NCBI GenBank assembly: GCA_965261645.1
Contig: CBDHDJ010000001.1
Location: 186,001-250,000, forward strand
Direction: 5' to 3'
Length of the DNA stretch: 64,000 nucleotides
From: CBDHDJ01 sp965261645
Lineage (GTDB): Bacteria > Pseudomonadota > Alphaproteobacteria > SHVV01
Made by a program: the position numbers and the translations under genes. The stretch's first letter is position 1; each line of letters opens with the position of its first letter. This document shows, piece by piece, positions 55,656 through 62,951 of the stretch. The notes under the pieces are model-generated. The model did no database searches and was not told the origin of the DNA. It was given only the letters and a program-made list of their open reading frames with translations.

Positions 55656-56177
55656 TGCTCCACGCGAGGCAGCCGGGGAGTGTCCCGCCGTGCCGGTACA
55701 GGATCGCTCCTCCGTTGACGCCCTCCCTGTGCCCGGGCTCTTCTTGGCTAATCAAAGCACATAGTGTTGCATGAGAAATCATCACCGGCGCCCCGCTTCA
55801 CTCGATGTGGGTTGGTGGCGGATGCGATCAGGTAGTTGGAGATCAGCGGCGTTTCGGTCTATCGCAGGTGTAAGGAGTATGCGGGAGGAGCGGCGATCAG
55901 CCCCGCCGATGCAACGAGCTTGAGAGGGACAATGAGCGGCCCCCATAGCCGGACAGGTTCAGGTGGCTGAATTGGATGGATTGCGGGTCTGGCTGTCCTC
56001 GAAGTGGATGGGGCTGACATAGCGGGCATCACCCCTCGCTATGAACGCGGATCGTCCAAGAATTGCTGCGCCGTCTCGCTTGTTCTTGATCCAACTGTGG
56101 ATTCGAATGTGGGTTTCCGAGCTAGGGTGATAGTAATAATTAAATTATAACAATAGGTTACAAATCATTAGTGGCGG
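55656..56177. other. Non-coding, probable IS debris
   Basis: About 520 bp without a supported gene. Near 55850-55910 a short plus frame (ISGVSVYRRCKEYAGG) resembles an IS3 OrfA helix-turn-helix. The last 80 bases are AT-rich. Confidence 0.35.
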
Positions 56178-56691
56178 AGAGCTACACCGTTGACGACGAT
56201 CCCCTGATGGCGTAGCTCGGCCCCGACACGTCGATAGCCGTAAGCCTCAAACTCTTCGCAGATCGCCGTGATGCGGGCGACGATCTCGGTGTCGGCCTCG
56301 GTCGCCGGCGTATCGTAGTAGGTGGAGCGCGGCAGGCCCATCAGACGACATCCTCGCGCGATGGTGAGCCCACGGGGCCGGCAATCACGGACGTAGTCGC
56401 GCTTCTCGGCCGTGGTGCGCTCTTGAGTGCCCCTTTTAGAAACTCGATCTCCAGCGCCTGCCGGCCTACCAGGCGCTCAAGGGCAGAGATCTTCGCCTCA
56501 AATTCCTGGAGAAGGCCGGCGGCCTCCACGTCTTCGTCAAACGCGCCGGCTTCGAGCTTCGACACCCAGATGCGGATCAGGTTGCGCGAGACGTCGTGGC
56601 GCCTGGCCAGCCCGTGAAGGGTCTCGCCTCCGAGATATTCCTGAGCAACCTGTCGCTTGAACTCAATACTGTAGGTTCGGTGCTTGGCCAT
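56178..56691 (-). pseudogene. IS3-family remnant (orfA plus start of orfB)
   Basis: OrfA from MAKHRTYSIEFKRQVAQEYLGGETLHGLARRHDVSRNLIRIWVSK with a coiled coil ALERLVGRQALEIEFLKGAL. OrfB follows in another frame (MGLPRSTYYD, then EEFEAYGYRRVGAELRHQG) and breaks off at about 56190. The catalytic domain is missing. Confidence 0.8.
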
Positions 56692-56751
56692 GGCTTCCAT
56701 CCTCTGAAAGCCCAGCATTCCCGGTCAATTCCAAACGTGCAACCTGTCCAC

Positions 56752-56799
56752 CCTCAGGGGCGCACTCCAGAAGTGGTCCCTTTTTGCTCCGCCGTTGAC
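56752..56799 (-). repeat. Solo IS21-type terminus
   Basis: The minus strand reads TGTCAACGGCGGAGCAAAAAGGGACCACT, matching the first 18 bases of the IS21 copies (TGTCAACGGCGGAGCAAA) and then diverging. No istA or istB is attached. It marks a lost or different IS21 element. Confidence 0.65.
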
Positions 56800-57030
56800 A
56801 CGCGACTTCTTGTGCATGTCGCGGAAAGAGGTAGTGGGTGTCGTGAAGGGCGTCCTCGATGATGCTTTCTACGAGTGCCCAAATTGCAGTCCCGCGGGCC
56901 TTTAGGTGTCTGCAGTGTGGATCTCGCTGTCAACGCGGTCTCAAACTCAAGCCCGTAAATTCCCATCATTCGCGTAGGGTTGAACGTGGGGAGACTGAAC
57001 CCAGTTTGAGAAAAAGGCACGCATAGTCAG
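56800..57030. other. No recognisable gene
   Basis: 230 bp between the solo IS end and the tRNA-like fragment. Frames are open but without protein-like features. Confidence 0.35.
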
Positions 57031-57073
57031 CGGCTTAACCAGCCGATCCGAGTCCGGCCCGGGGAGCCAGTTA
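57031..57073 (+). other. tRNA-Asn-like 3' fragment, degenerate
   Basis: GGCTTAACCAGCC, ATCCGAGTCC and CCCGGGGAGCCA line up with the anticodon-stem 3' side, T-loop and acceptor end of a bacterial tRNA-Asn. The 5' half is absent. This is a plausible scar of island integration at a tRNA gene. Confidence 0.4.
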
Positions 57074-57129
57074 AAACAAGGGGTTGGGTCACAAGCGGCC
57101 CGCCCCCTTGTGCGTGCCGGCTGCCTCTT

Positions 57130-57489
57130 CTAGCGCGCGAAGCCGCCGATCGGCGCCATGTAGGCGGCGCCGAAGTCCTTGAGCGCGGCTTTCACCTCGT
57201 CGTTCGGATTGCCGTAGACCACGACGCGCGTCGGCTTCACCAACGCCATGACGCGCTCGGCGAAATTCGCGCCGAACCAGGCGTGGTGGGTCATCACGGC
57301 CGCCGAGTTGGCGTAGCGCTCGTAGACATGGCAAGTCGAATCGTCGCCGCCGATGAACCATTCGTAGTTGAGCGTGTCGGGCTCGTTGGCCTGAACCTGA
57401 TCGATCATCTCCTTCGTCACGGCCCTGAAATCGTCGAGCGCGCCCGGATTGATCGTCATTTCAATAATCCAATGTACGTGATCGCTCAT
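57130..57489 (-). CDS. ABM-superfamily monooxygenase-like protein
   Basis: 119 aa. HWIIEMTINPGALDDFRAVTKEMIDQVQANEPDTLNYEWFIGGDDSTCHVYERYANSAAVMTHH is the antibiotic-biosynthesis-monooxygenase fold. Small cofactor-free enzymes of this type oxidise quinols or aromatic polyketides, but many members have no known substrate. Last gene of the minus-strand cluster, 75 bp after the 287-aa gene. Confidence 0.8.
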   Translation of the reverse strand: MSDHVHWIIEMTINPGALDDFRAVTKEMIDQVQANEPDTLNYEWFIGGDDSTCHVYERYANSAAVMTHHAWFGANFAERVMALVKPTRVVVYGNPNDEVKAALKDFGAAYMAPIGGFAR

Positions 57490-57564
57490 CTATCCCCCCT
57501 GAGATCTCCGCGATGCAGTTTTTATGTTGCCGTCTAAGTTGATACACGACGCAAGCGCCGCGTT

Positions 57565-58428
57565 CTACACCGTCGTTCCCATGCCGGTTTCGCTGAGCGC
57601 GTAACCGGCGTCCTCCTGGCCGTCGTGCAGCACGGTCATCTTGCAGAAGCGCTGGCGCAACCTGGTTTCCATCTCGGCGCTTTTGAGATCGGACGACCAT
57701 TCGCCGAGCGGCTCGATGCGCACCTCATAAGAGGTGCCGTCGATCTTGCCGAACGCCCGGTTGTCGCGCTGGAACGAATCGAGATTTTCGGCCGCGACGA
57801 TCGTGCCGTCGGCATGGGCGATCTTGAAATAGTCATACTTTTGGGCGTCGCGCCCGAAGCTCGCATCGGCCGTCCACAACATGTACTGGCCGTCGTTCGC
57901 CACGCCTTCGACGAAACGCCAACTGAGATGGTGGGGATTCTCCTTGAAGAAGCCCCTCTTGCAGTAGCCGATGCCCTTGTAGCTCTGCCCCTGATAAGTG
58001 ATGTCGGCTTGAATGAGCGGCTGATGAATGACAGCCGCCGTCGCCGGCGTGCCCCAATAGGTCGTGATCGGCGTGGTGAAGGCAATCTCCAGCACGGGCT
58101 TTGAGTCCTCCGACCACACCGTGATGGCGCCTTTCTCATCGTCGGACCGGACGGCAAAGCGCGGGGCCCTCAGATCGAGATGGGCTTCGCCGTTCAGCTC
58201 CCAGGCCTCATCGCTGTTCACCAATTCGATGACGCCATCGTCATAGACCCACGCGTTGTGATGCTTCAGCGTGCGCATCTCCATCACGCGGACCGAGAAG
58301 AACTTGTCCTCGGCGAAGAAGTTGTACTGGCTCGTGTCGTGCCAGCCCTGCTCGAACTGGAACTGCCGAACCTCCACATCCGCCGGCAGCGGACGTGCCG
58401 AAGGCTCCTGGGTCAAGACATCGTCCAT
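57565..58428 (-). CDS. Unknown protein, 287 aa (lipocalin-like?)
   Basis: Complete. Rich in aromatic and beta-prone residues: FAEDKFFSVRVMEMRTLKHHNAWVYDDG, HLDLRAPRF, TYWGTPATAAVIHQPL, GYCKRGFFKENPHHLSWRFVEG. The pattern suggests an AttH/CrtC-like double lipocalin barrel that binds a hydrophobic ligand, but this is a guess without a search. No signal peptide. It lies in a catabolic cluster between ABM and SRPBCC genes, which also suggests small-molecule binding or conversion. Confidence 0.55.
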   Translation of the reverse strand: MDDVLTQEPSARPLPADVEVRQFQFEQGWHDTSQYNFFAEDKFFSVRVMEMRTLKHHNAWVYDDGVIELVNSDEAWELNGEAHLDLRAPRFAVRSDDEKGAITVWSEDSKPVLEIAFTTPITTYWGTPATAAVIHQPLIQADITYQGQSYKGIGYCKRGFFKENPHHLSWRFVEGVANDGQYMLWTADASFGRDAQKYDYFKIAHADGTIVAAENLDSFQRDNRAFGKIDGTSYEVRIEPLGEWSSDLKSAEMETRLRQRFCKMTVLHDGQEDAGYALSETGMGTTV

Positions 58429-58549
58429 CGCTCCCTCCCCGCTTTGGTCGTTTGGTGCCCCTGCCGCAATAAGCCGGGGTTGGCCAAAAGGCCATCCTCA
58501 TCCGTTGGAACGGGCTTACTCCTTAGCAACTACATGCCGCAACGGTGAT

Positions 58550-59020
58550 TTACGCTTGTTCTCCTCCCTCGAGCTTGCTCTTGGCGCATTTGATGAACTT
58601 TTTGGTGATCTGGCGGGAGACGGAGCGGATCATGCCCTTGCCATATTCGATCATCCGACCGGTCAACTCCATGTCGACCGCGAACTTCACCTCAGTTCCA
58701 CCATCGAGCAAGGCCCGCGATGTGCTTGTCATGGTGCCCTTGGCGACGCCACCGCCTTTTGTCCCTTCCTGGCCCTCGGCTTCGATGCGGGCGAAGTGGG
58801 CCTCATGATCGATTTCGGTGAATCGTACCCGCATCTTGTAGCTCACCGCGACGAATCCCACCTTGAGCCCGATGTTGCCAATGAACGTTCGCTCATCTGC
58901 CACCTCCTCCAGCTTGGCGCCCGGCATGCACTCGACCACTCGTTGCGGATCCATGAAGAACGCCCACACGGTGTCCACCGGAGCCAGAATCTCGAAGGTC
59001 TCCTCTATCTGGGTCTGCAT
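58550..59020 (-). CDS. CoxG-like SRPBCC protein
   Basis: 156 aa. EETFEILAPVDTVWAFFMDPQRVVECMPGAKLEEV is the CoxG family start, with VGFVAVSYKMRVRF, GGVAKGTMTSTSRALLDGGTEVKFAVDMELTGRMIEYGKGMI and a C-terminal amphipathic helix. CoxG anchors aerobic CO dehydrogenase-type molybdoenzymes to the membrane. A CoxL-type fragment is found at 62726-62925, which fits a dispersed molybdoenzyme operon. The start lies 3 bp from the FAD-oxidoreductase stop. Confidence 0.82.
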   Translation of the reverse strand: MQTQIEETFEILAPVDTVWAFFMDPQRVVECMPGAKLEEVADERTFIGNIGLKVGFVAVSYKMRVRFTEIDHEAHFARIEAEGQEGTKGGGVAKGTMTSTSRALLDGGTEVKFAVDMELTGRMIEYGKGMIRSVSRQITKKFIKCAKSKLEGGEQA

Positions 59021-59023
59021 CCG

Positions 59024-60409
59024 TTACAGGCTCCACAACCCGGGGCTGAGAATATTATTGGGATCGAGCACCTGCTTGAGATTGCTCATCAGTCCCTTGT
59101 AAGCGGGGGACCAGGCCTCCGCACACGCCTGCGAAGAAAAGCCCTGATGCGGCTCCGGCGAGCCACCGAGCTCGACCACCAGCCGGTGGCCCTCCTTCTG
59201 AAGCGCCAGCACCGCTTCGCGCGATCCCGGTGTCTCTTCATCAAAGATGATACTCATGGTGACGTACATGGCGTTTCGCTGCACCGGGCTGAAAAAGGTC
59301 ATGACGCTCACCCCGAGAGCCTCCATACCCCGCTGCTCGATCGCATCTTTTAGAAACTGACCTATCCGACGATACGCCTCGGGAAACGTCCGCTTGCCGA
59401 TGATGTAGGCAACGACCCCCCGGTGAACGTTGATGAAAATGTCCTGGGTGTCGGGCTCGCCCACTCCCATGTCCATCGCGTATTGCTGCATCTCTTCCGG
59501 CGCAAGCTCGCCGCCGCACTCTGCACAGATCCGGTTGATGATCGCGGCCGACTGGTTTGCCCGCGCGTCATCGATGTCACGGCACAGGTAAAAGAAAGAC
59601 AACGGCTCAGCCTGGAGCACGACAATGTTCTCGTAAGGCAAGGCATCGAGCGCCGTGAGCTGCAGGCTGGCCCGCCACAGATCGTCGAACTCGGCAAAGT
59701 CCCAGCAGCCAGCCACCAACGCCTGCGGACGCGGAGAAATCTGCACTGTCGCCTGGGTCTTCACGCCGAAGCAGCCCCCATCGCCCACGAACATGCCGGT
59801 GAGATCCGGTCCGTTGGCGCCGCGGAGGAAGTCGCCGGCCCGATTGACGTTGGCGCCCCCGGCGTTGGTATCCACCACAGTGCCATCGGCCAGCACAACC
59901 TTGAGGCCCAACAGAAAGTGAAGGTCCGTCCCGGTGACCGGAAGAGTGATGGGGAACCCGCCCCCGACCACACCGCTCAACACCCCGCCCAGGGTCGTGT
60001 AGGCGATGGGAATCGCCACGGTGTGGACAAAAAAACCACGTGCGGCGCATTGGTCATGCAGTTCTTTCATAATGATCCCGCACTCGGCGGTTACCGTCAT
60101 GTTTATCTCGTCGATCTCCACGACCCGGTTCATGCGCTTCGTATCGAGAACAATGCTCTCTCCCGACTGCAGAAATCCGGTGAGCGAGAAACCGCCTCCG
60201 CGCGCGGTCACCGGGGTTCTGGTGCGATTGGCGAGTGCCATTACCGCGCTGGTCTCATCGATCGAGCCCGGTCTCACCACGATGCCCGGAGTAATCTGAG
60301 GGAACGGGCTCTTGTCCTGAACATAGGCCGTGAAGTCTTCGCCGAGAACATTCTCGCCACCGACGATCGAAGCCAGCTCATTGTGCAAAAGGTGTCGCGT
60401 CGCGCTCAT
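59024..60409 (-). CDS. FAD-linked oxidoreductase (GlcD/BBE type)
   Basis: 461 aa from ATG at 60409 (MSATRHLLHNELASIVGGENVLGED). FAD-binding PCMH domain: VVRPGSIDETSAVMALANRTRTPVTARGGGFSLTG, then MKELHDQCAARGFFVHTVAIPIAYTTLGGVLSGVVGGG and ANGPDLTGMFVGDGGCFGVKTQATV. The C-terminal cap has DPNNILSPGLWSL, the usual end of GlcD/vanillyl-alcohol-oxidase-type enzymes. Likely oxidises a hydroxy acid or aromatic alcohol; substrate unknown. First gene of the cluster with CoxG-like, 287-aa and ABM genes. Confidence 0.88.
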   Translation of the reverse strand: MSATRHLLHNELASIVGGENVLGEDFTAYVQDKSPFPQITPGIVVRPGSIDETSAVMALANRTRTPVTARGGGFSLTGFLQSGESIVLDTKRMNRVVEIDEINMTVTAECGIIMKELHDQCAARGFFVHTVAIPIAYTTLGGVLSGVVGGGFPITLPVTGTDLHFLLGLKVVLADGTVVDTNAGGANVNRAGDFLRGANGPDLTGMFVGDGGCFGVKTQATVQISPRPQALVAGCWDFAEFDDLWRASLQLTALDALPYENIVVLQAEPLSFFYLCRDIDDARANQSAAIINRICAECGGELAPEEMQQYAMDMGVGEPDTQDIFINVHRGVVAYIIGKRTFPEAYRRIGQFLKDAIEQRGMEALGVSVMTFFSPVQRNAMYVTMSIIFDEETPGSREAVLALQKEGHRLVVELGGSPEPHQGFSSQACAEAWSPAYKGLMSNLKQVLDPNNILSPGLWSL

Positions 60410-60584
60410 GGGATGTGGTCTCCGCAAGAAAATCTAAGGCAAAGCATAGCCCACCCGTCAACCGGGAGTGAGGAATGGTCCATCTGGACGAGAGCTATAC
60501 CCGAAAGTTGGTGATGGGATGAGATGAGGGCGGCGTATCCTGGCGATGTTGGAGTCGCCATTTTCCACGAAGGAGGGATACGCC
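60410..60584. other. Intergenic, partly IS256-type left end
   Basis: Upstream of the FAD oxidoreductase and leader of the IS256-type fragment. GAAAGTTGGTGATG at about 60502 resembles CAAAAGTTGGTGACG at 62931, the end of the related element on the right. Confidence 0.45.
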
Positions 60585-61753
60585 ATGAGAGAGGATACAG
60601 TCGTCCAGCTTCGCCAACCAGGATCATTTGAGGACGATCCGCTGACGGAGGTTTTGCGTCTTGGTGCGCGGCGTTTACTTGGGCAAGCGGTGGAGGCGGT
60701 GTCCGTCATCAAAACAAATGGGACTGTTGAGCGTGTTTCATAGGGAGGATCTGGCTCATCTTTGTTTGATGTTAAGCCGCTTGGCTTTGATGGTTCAAGC
60801 GGCGGTTTTGGGTGGTCAGTTTTTTGATCTTTTTTTCTCTTTTCGATGATGGCGGTGTGGCGTCCAAAGTAGGCGTCGGCTGGAGTTACGTTGCCGATGC
60901 TCTCGTGGTAGCGTTGGTTGTTGTAGTGATCGACGAAGGCGCTGATCTGGTTTTCGAGATCGCCGGGTAGATAATAATTTTCAAGCAGGATCCGGTTCTT
61001 CAGCGTTTGATGCCAGCGCTCGATCTTGCCCTGGGTTTGCGGGTGATACGGTGCGCCCCGAACGTGATCCATACCGTGGTCCTCGAGCCATTCAGCCAGA
61101 TCGCCGGAGATATAGGACGAGCCGTTGTCGCTGAGCAGCTTCGGCTTGTGGACGACATTGGCGCGATTGCAGCCTGAGGCTTCTAGCGCCAACTTCAGTG
61201 TTGCCGTCACATCGTCCGCCGTCATGTTGGTGCAGAGCTTCCAAGCAATGATGTAGCGGGAATAGTCGTCCAGGATGGTCGACAGGTAAAACCAGCCCCA
61301 GCCGATGACCTTGAGATAGGTGAAGTCGGTCTGCCACAGCTGGTTCGGCGCCGTGGTCTTGTCGCGGAACTCATCGGCTGCCTTGATGACCACGAAAGCG
61401 GGGCTGGTGATCAGGTCGTGGGCCTTGAGAAGCCGGTAAACCGAGGCTTCCGAGACAAAGTAGCCCCTGGTGTCCGTAAACCTGACGGCCAGTTCCCGGG
61501 GCGACAGTTGCGTCTCCTCCAGGGCAAGATCGATGATCTGCCCCCGGACATCATCCGGGATCCGGTTCCACACCCGGCCTGGGCTGCTGTTGCGATCCTC
61601 AAGACCGGCGTCGCCAAAGGCCAGAAAGCGATCGTACCAGCGATAAAAGGTGGTCTTCGGAATGCCCAGCTTGTCCAAAGTGGACCCGACGCCCAGGTGG
61701 GACTGCTCGACCAGGCGGATGATCTCCAGCTTCTCGGATGCGGGATACCTCAT
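60458..61753 (-). CDS. IS3-family OrfB transposase reading through the IS end
   Basis: 431 codons, of which about 350 are inside the IS. MRYPASEKLEIIRLVEQSHLGVGSTLDKLGIPKTTFYRWYDRFL (helix-turn-helix), WQTDFTYLKVIGWG (Asp), LLSDNGSSYISGDL (Asp), QTQGKIERWHQTLKNRIL (Glu). The element encodes no stop of its own: the frame passes through the terminal repeat (VLMTD) and ends in flanking DNA 80 codons later. In the copy at 35714 the stop comes after 3 codons. Confidence 0.88.
   Translation of the reverse strand: MRYPASEKLEIIRLVEQSHLGVGSTLDKLGIPKTTFYRWYDRFLAFGDAGLEDRNSSPGRVWNRIPDDVRGQIIDLALEETQLSPRELAVRFTDTRGYFVSEASVYRLLKAHDLITSPAFVVIKAADEFRDKTTAPNQLWQTDFTYLKVIGWGWFYLSTILDDYSRYIIAWKLCTNMTADDVTATLKLALEASGCNRANVVHKPKLLSDNGSSYISGDLAEWLEDHGMDHVRGAPYHPQTQGKIERWHQTLKNRILLENYYLPGDLENQISAFVDHYNNQRYHESIGNVTPADAYFGRHTAIIEKRKKDQKTDHPKPPLEPSKPSGLTSNKDEPDPPYETRSTVPFVLMTDTASTACPSKRRAPRRKTSVSGSSSNDPGWRSWTTVSSLMAYPSFVENGDSNIARIRRPHLIPSPTFGYSSRPDGPFLTPG
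60585..60710 (+). pseudogene. IS256-family transposase (second type), N-terminal stub
   Basis: MREDTVVQLRQPGSFEDDPLTEVLRLGARRLLGQAVEAV, the start of the same transposase type whose C-terminal three quarters are at 64000-62952 in opposite orientation. Cut by the IS3-family element at 60700. AAGGAGG precedes the ATG. Confidence 0.8.
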
Positions 61754-62211
61754 TCCTCGTCTCCCCCATGCCCGATCATGTTTTTTTTGAGAAGCCGGTT
61801 CTCCAGCGAAAGTTCGGCGACCAACTCCTTCAAGTCGCGCATCTCCTGGCGCAGGCCTTTAACCTCGCCCGAGGTCGCTTGGCGCCCGGTGTCGCCGGCG
61901 AGCCGCTTCTTGCCCGCTTCCAAAAACTCTTTCGACCAGCTGTAATACAGACCCTCGGCGATGCCCTCGCGGCGGCACAAGGCGGCGATGCTCTCCTCGC
62001 CGCGCAGGCCCGACACCACGATCCGGATCTTCTCCTCAGCCGTATACTGCTTGCGTGTCTTGCGGCGAATATCCCGAACCGTTCCATCCGCCGGGTCGTT
62101 CTTGCTCATTGATTTCTGTCTCATCTTCGTTCCCTTCGGTCACTACGATGAGACAGAAATCCTCCGGTATGCAATTACCTCAATTTGTCCCAAAGGCGCT
62201 GACGTCAGACA
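60700..62211 (-). mobile_element. IS3-family element (type C), intact copy
   Basis: TGTCCGTCATCA...TGACGTCAGACA, 1512 bp, inserted between an IS256-type stub and a Rieske dioxygenase gene. Confidence 0.9.
61750..62124 (-). CDS. IS3-family OrfA (type C, intact copy)
   Basis: 124 aa, one residue different from the copy at 37138 (PADG for PAEG). Helix-turn-helix plus coiled coil. Stop overlaps the orfB start. Confidence 0.92.
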   Translation of the reverse strand: MRQKSMSKNDPADGTVRDIRRKTRKQYTAEEKIRIVVSGLRGEESIAALCRREGIAEGLYYSWSKEFLEAGKKRLAGDTGRQATSGEVKGLRQEMRDLKELVAELSLENRLLKKNMIGHGGDEE

Positions 62212-62361
62212 CTCCTTGAGGAAGATCTCTTTGGTCTCCCTCGCCAGGATGTCATCGGAGTAATAGTAGTAGGCTGGCAGGCTCTCGGCGAGCTCCAGGG
62301 GGCGGAGGAGGCGCCCGAAATCGTCCCGAATCTCCTCAGTGGTCTTGGTCTCTAGTGCCAT
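62212..62361 (-). pseudogene. Rieske ring-hydroxylating dioxygenase alpha subunit, N-terminal stub
   Basis: MALETKTTEEIRDDFGRLLRPLELAESLPAYYYYSDDILARETKEIFLKE, the N-terminal helix region before WLCVGR in these enzymes. Cut by the IS3-family element. The Rieske CxH...CxxH and iron sites are lost. The rest is not in the window. Confidence 0.6.
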
Positions 62362-62445
62362 TGGATGATTCCATTAGCTCGCCGCTGAGAAGCTACGGTC
62401 GAGATCTGACTTTTCCGTCAAGAATCCTATCACGGAGACAATCCG

Positions 62446-62616
62446 GTGGAAACCAATGCGGCAACAGCGCTGACCCAGGGCATGTTTGAAGAGCTCAAGA
62501 CCAACCCCGAGGTTGGACGCTCCGGGGAGGCTGAGTGTCTGGCAATCGAGCATATGGTTTCGTCACGAACATCCGCATTGGGTCAGAAGCAGCCGGTCCG
62601 TGACGGCCTAGCGTAG
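62446..62616 (+). other. Small ORF, 56 aa, uncertain
   Basis: GTG start: METNAATALTQGMFEELKTNPEVGRSGEAECLAIEHMVSS..., stop TAG. Composition is plausible for a protein end or a small gene; no family recognised. Confidence 0.3.
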
Positions 62617-62643
62617 GTCCGCCTATAGCCAGGAGCGGACGCT

Positions 62644-62739
62644 CTTCTCAGCGTGCTGGACACCGAGAGCATCAAGACCTGGATTCGGGACGACCCTCTC
62701 GCTCCACGGGACTGGAAGCCGATTTTCAAGTTTGAGTGA
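62644..62739 (+). pseudogene. Unknown protein, C-terminal fragment
   Basis: Plus frame LLSVLDTESIKTWIRDDPLAPRDWKPIFKFE then TGA. Protein-like, no start. It converges with and overlaps the end of the CoxL-type fragment by 3-14 bp. Family not recognised. Confidence 0.4.
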
Positions 62740-62925
62740 CCGGGAGAACCACCGCCTGGATACCAGCCATTGCGCGCGCTGGCGTAAACCGCATCTCGAT
62801 GGGCCAGACCCCGAAGTGCCACAAGGCATCGATCACGGCGTCGGCGTTTGCCGATGGCGCTCCAATCGTTCCGCTCTCACCAGCGCCCTTGACCCCGAGC
62901 GGATTATCGGGGGCTGGCGTGAGCT
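62726..62925 (-). pseudogene. CoxL-type molybdopterin dehydrogenase, C-terminal fragment
   Basis: The minus frame reads PDNPLGVKGAGESGTIGAPSANADAVIDALWHFGV, then IEMRFTPARAM and a stop at 62726. GVKGAGESGTIGAP contains the active-site Glu loop (GAGE) of xanthine oxidase-family large subunits such as CO dehydrogenase CoxL. Cut at its 5' side by the IS256-type element. With the CoxG-like gene at 59020 it suggests a broken molybdoenzyme operon. Confidence 0.78.
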
Positions 62926-62951
62926 ATTGTCAAAAGTTGGTGACGCAGGTT

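Noticed and set aside
59423..60514. 363-codon frame opposite the FAD oxidoreductase
   Set aside because: Antisense shadow without protein-like features.
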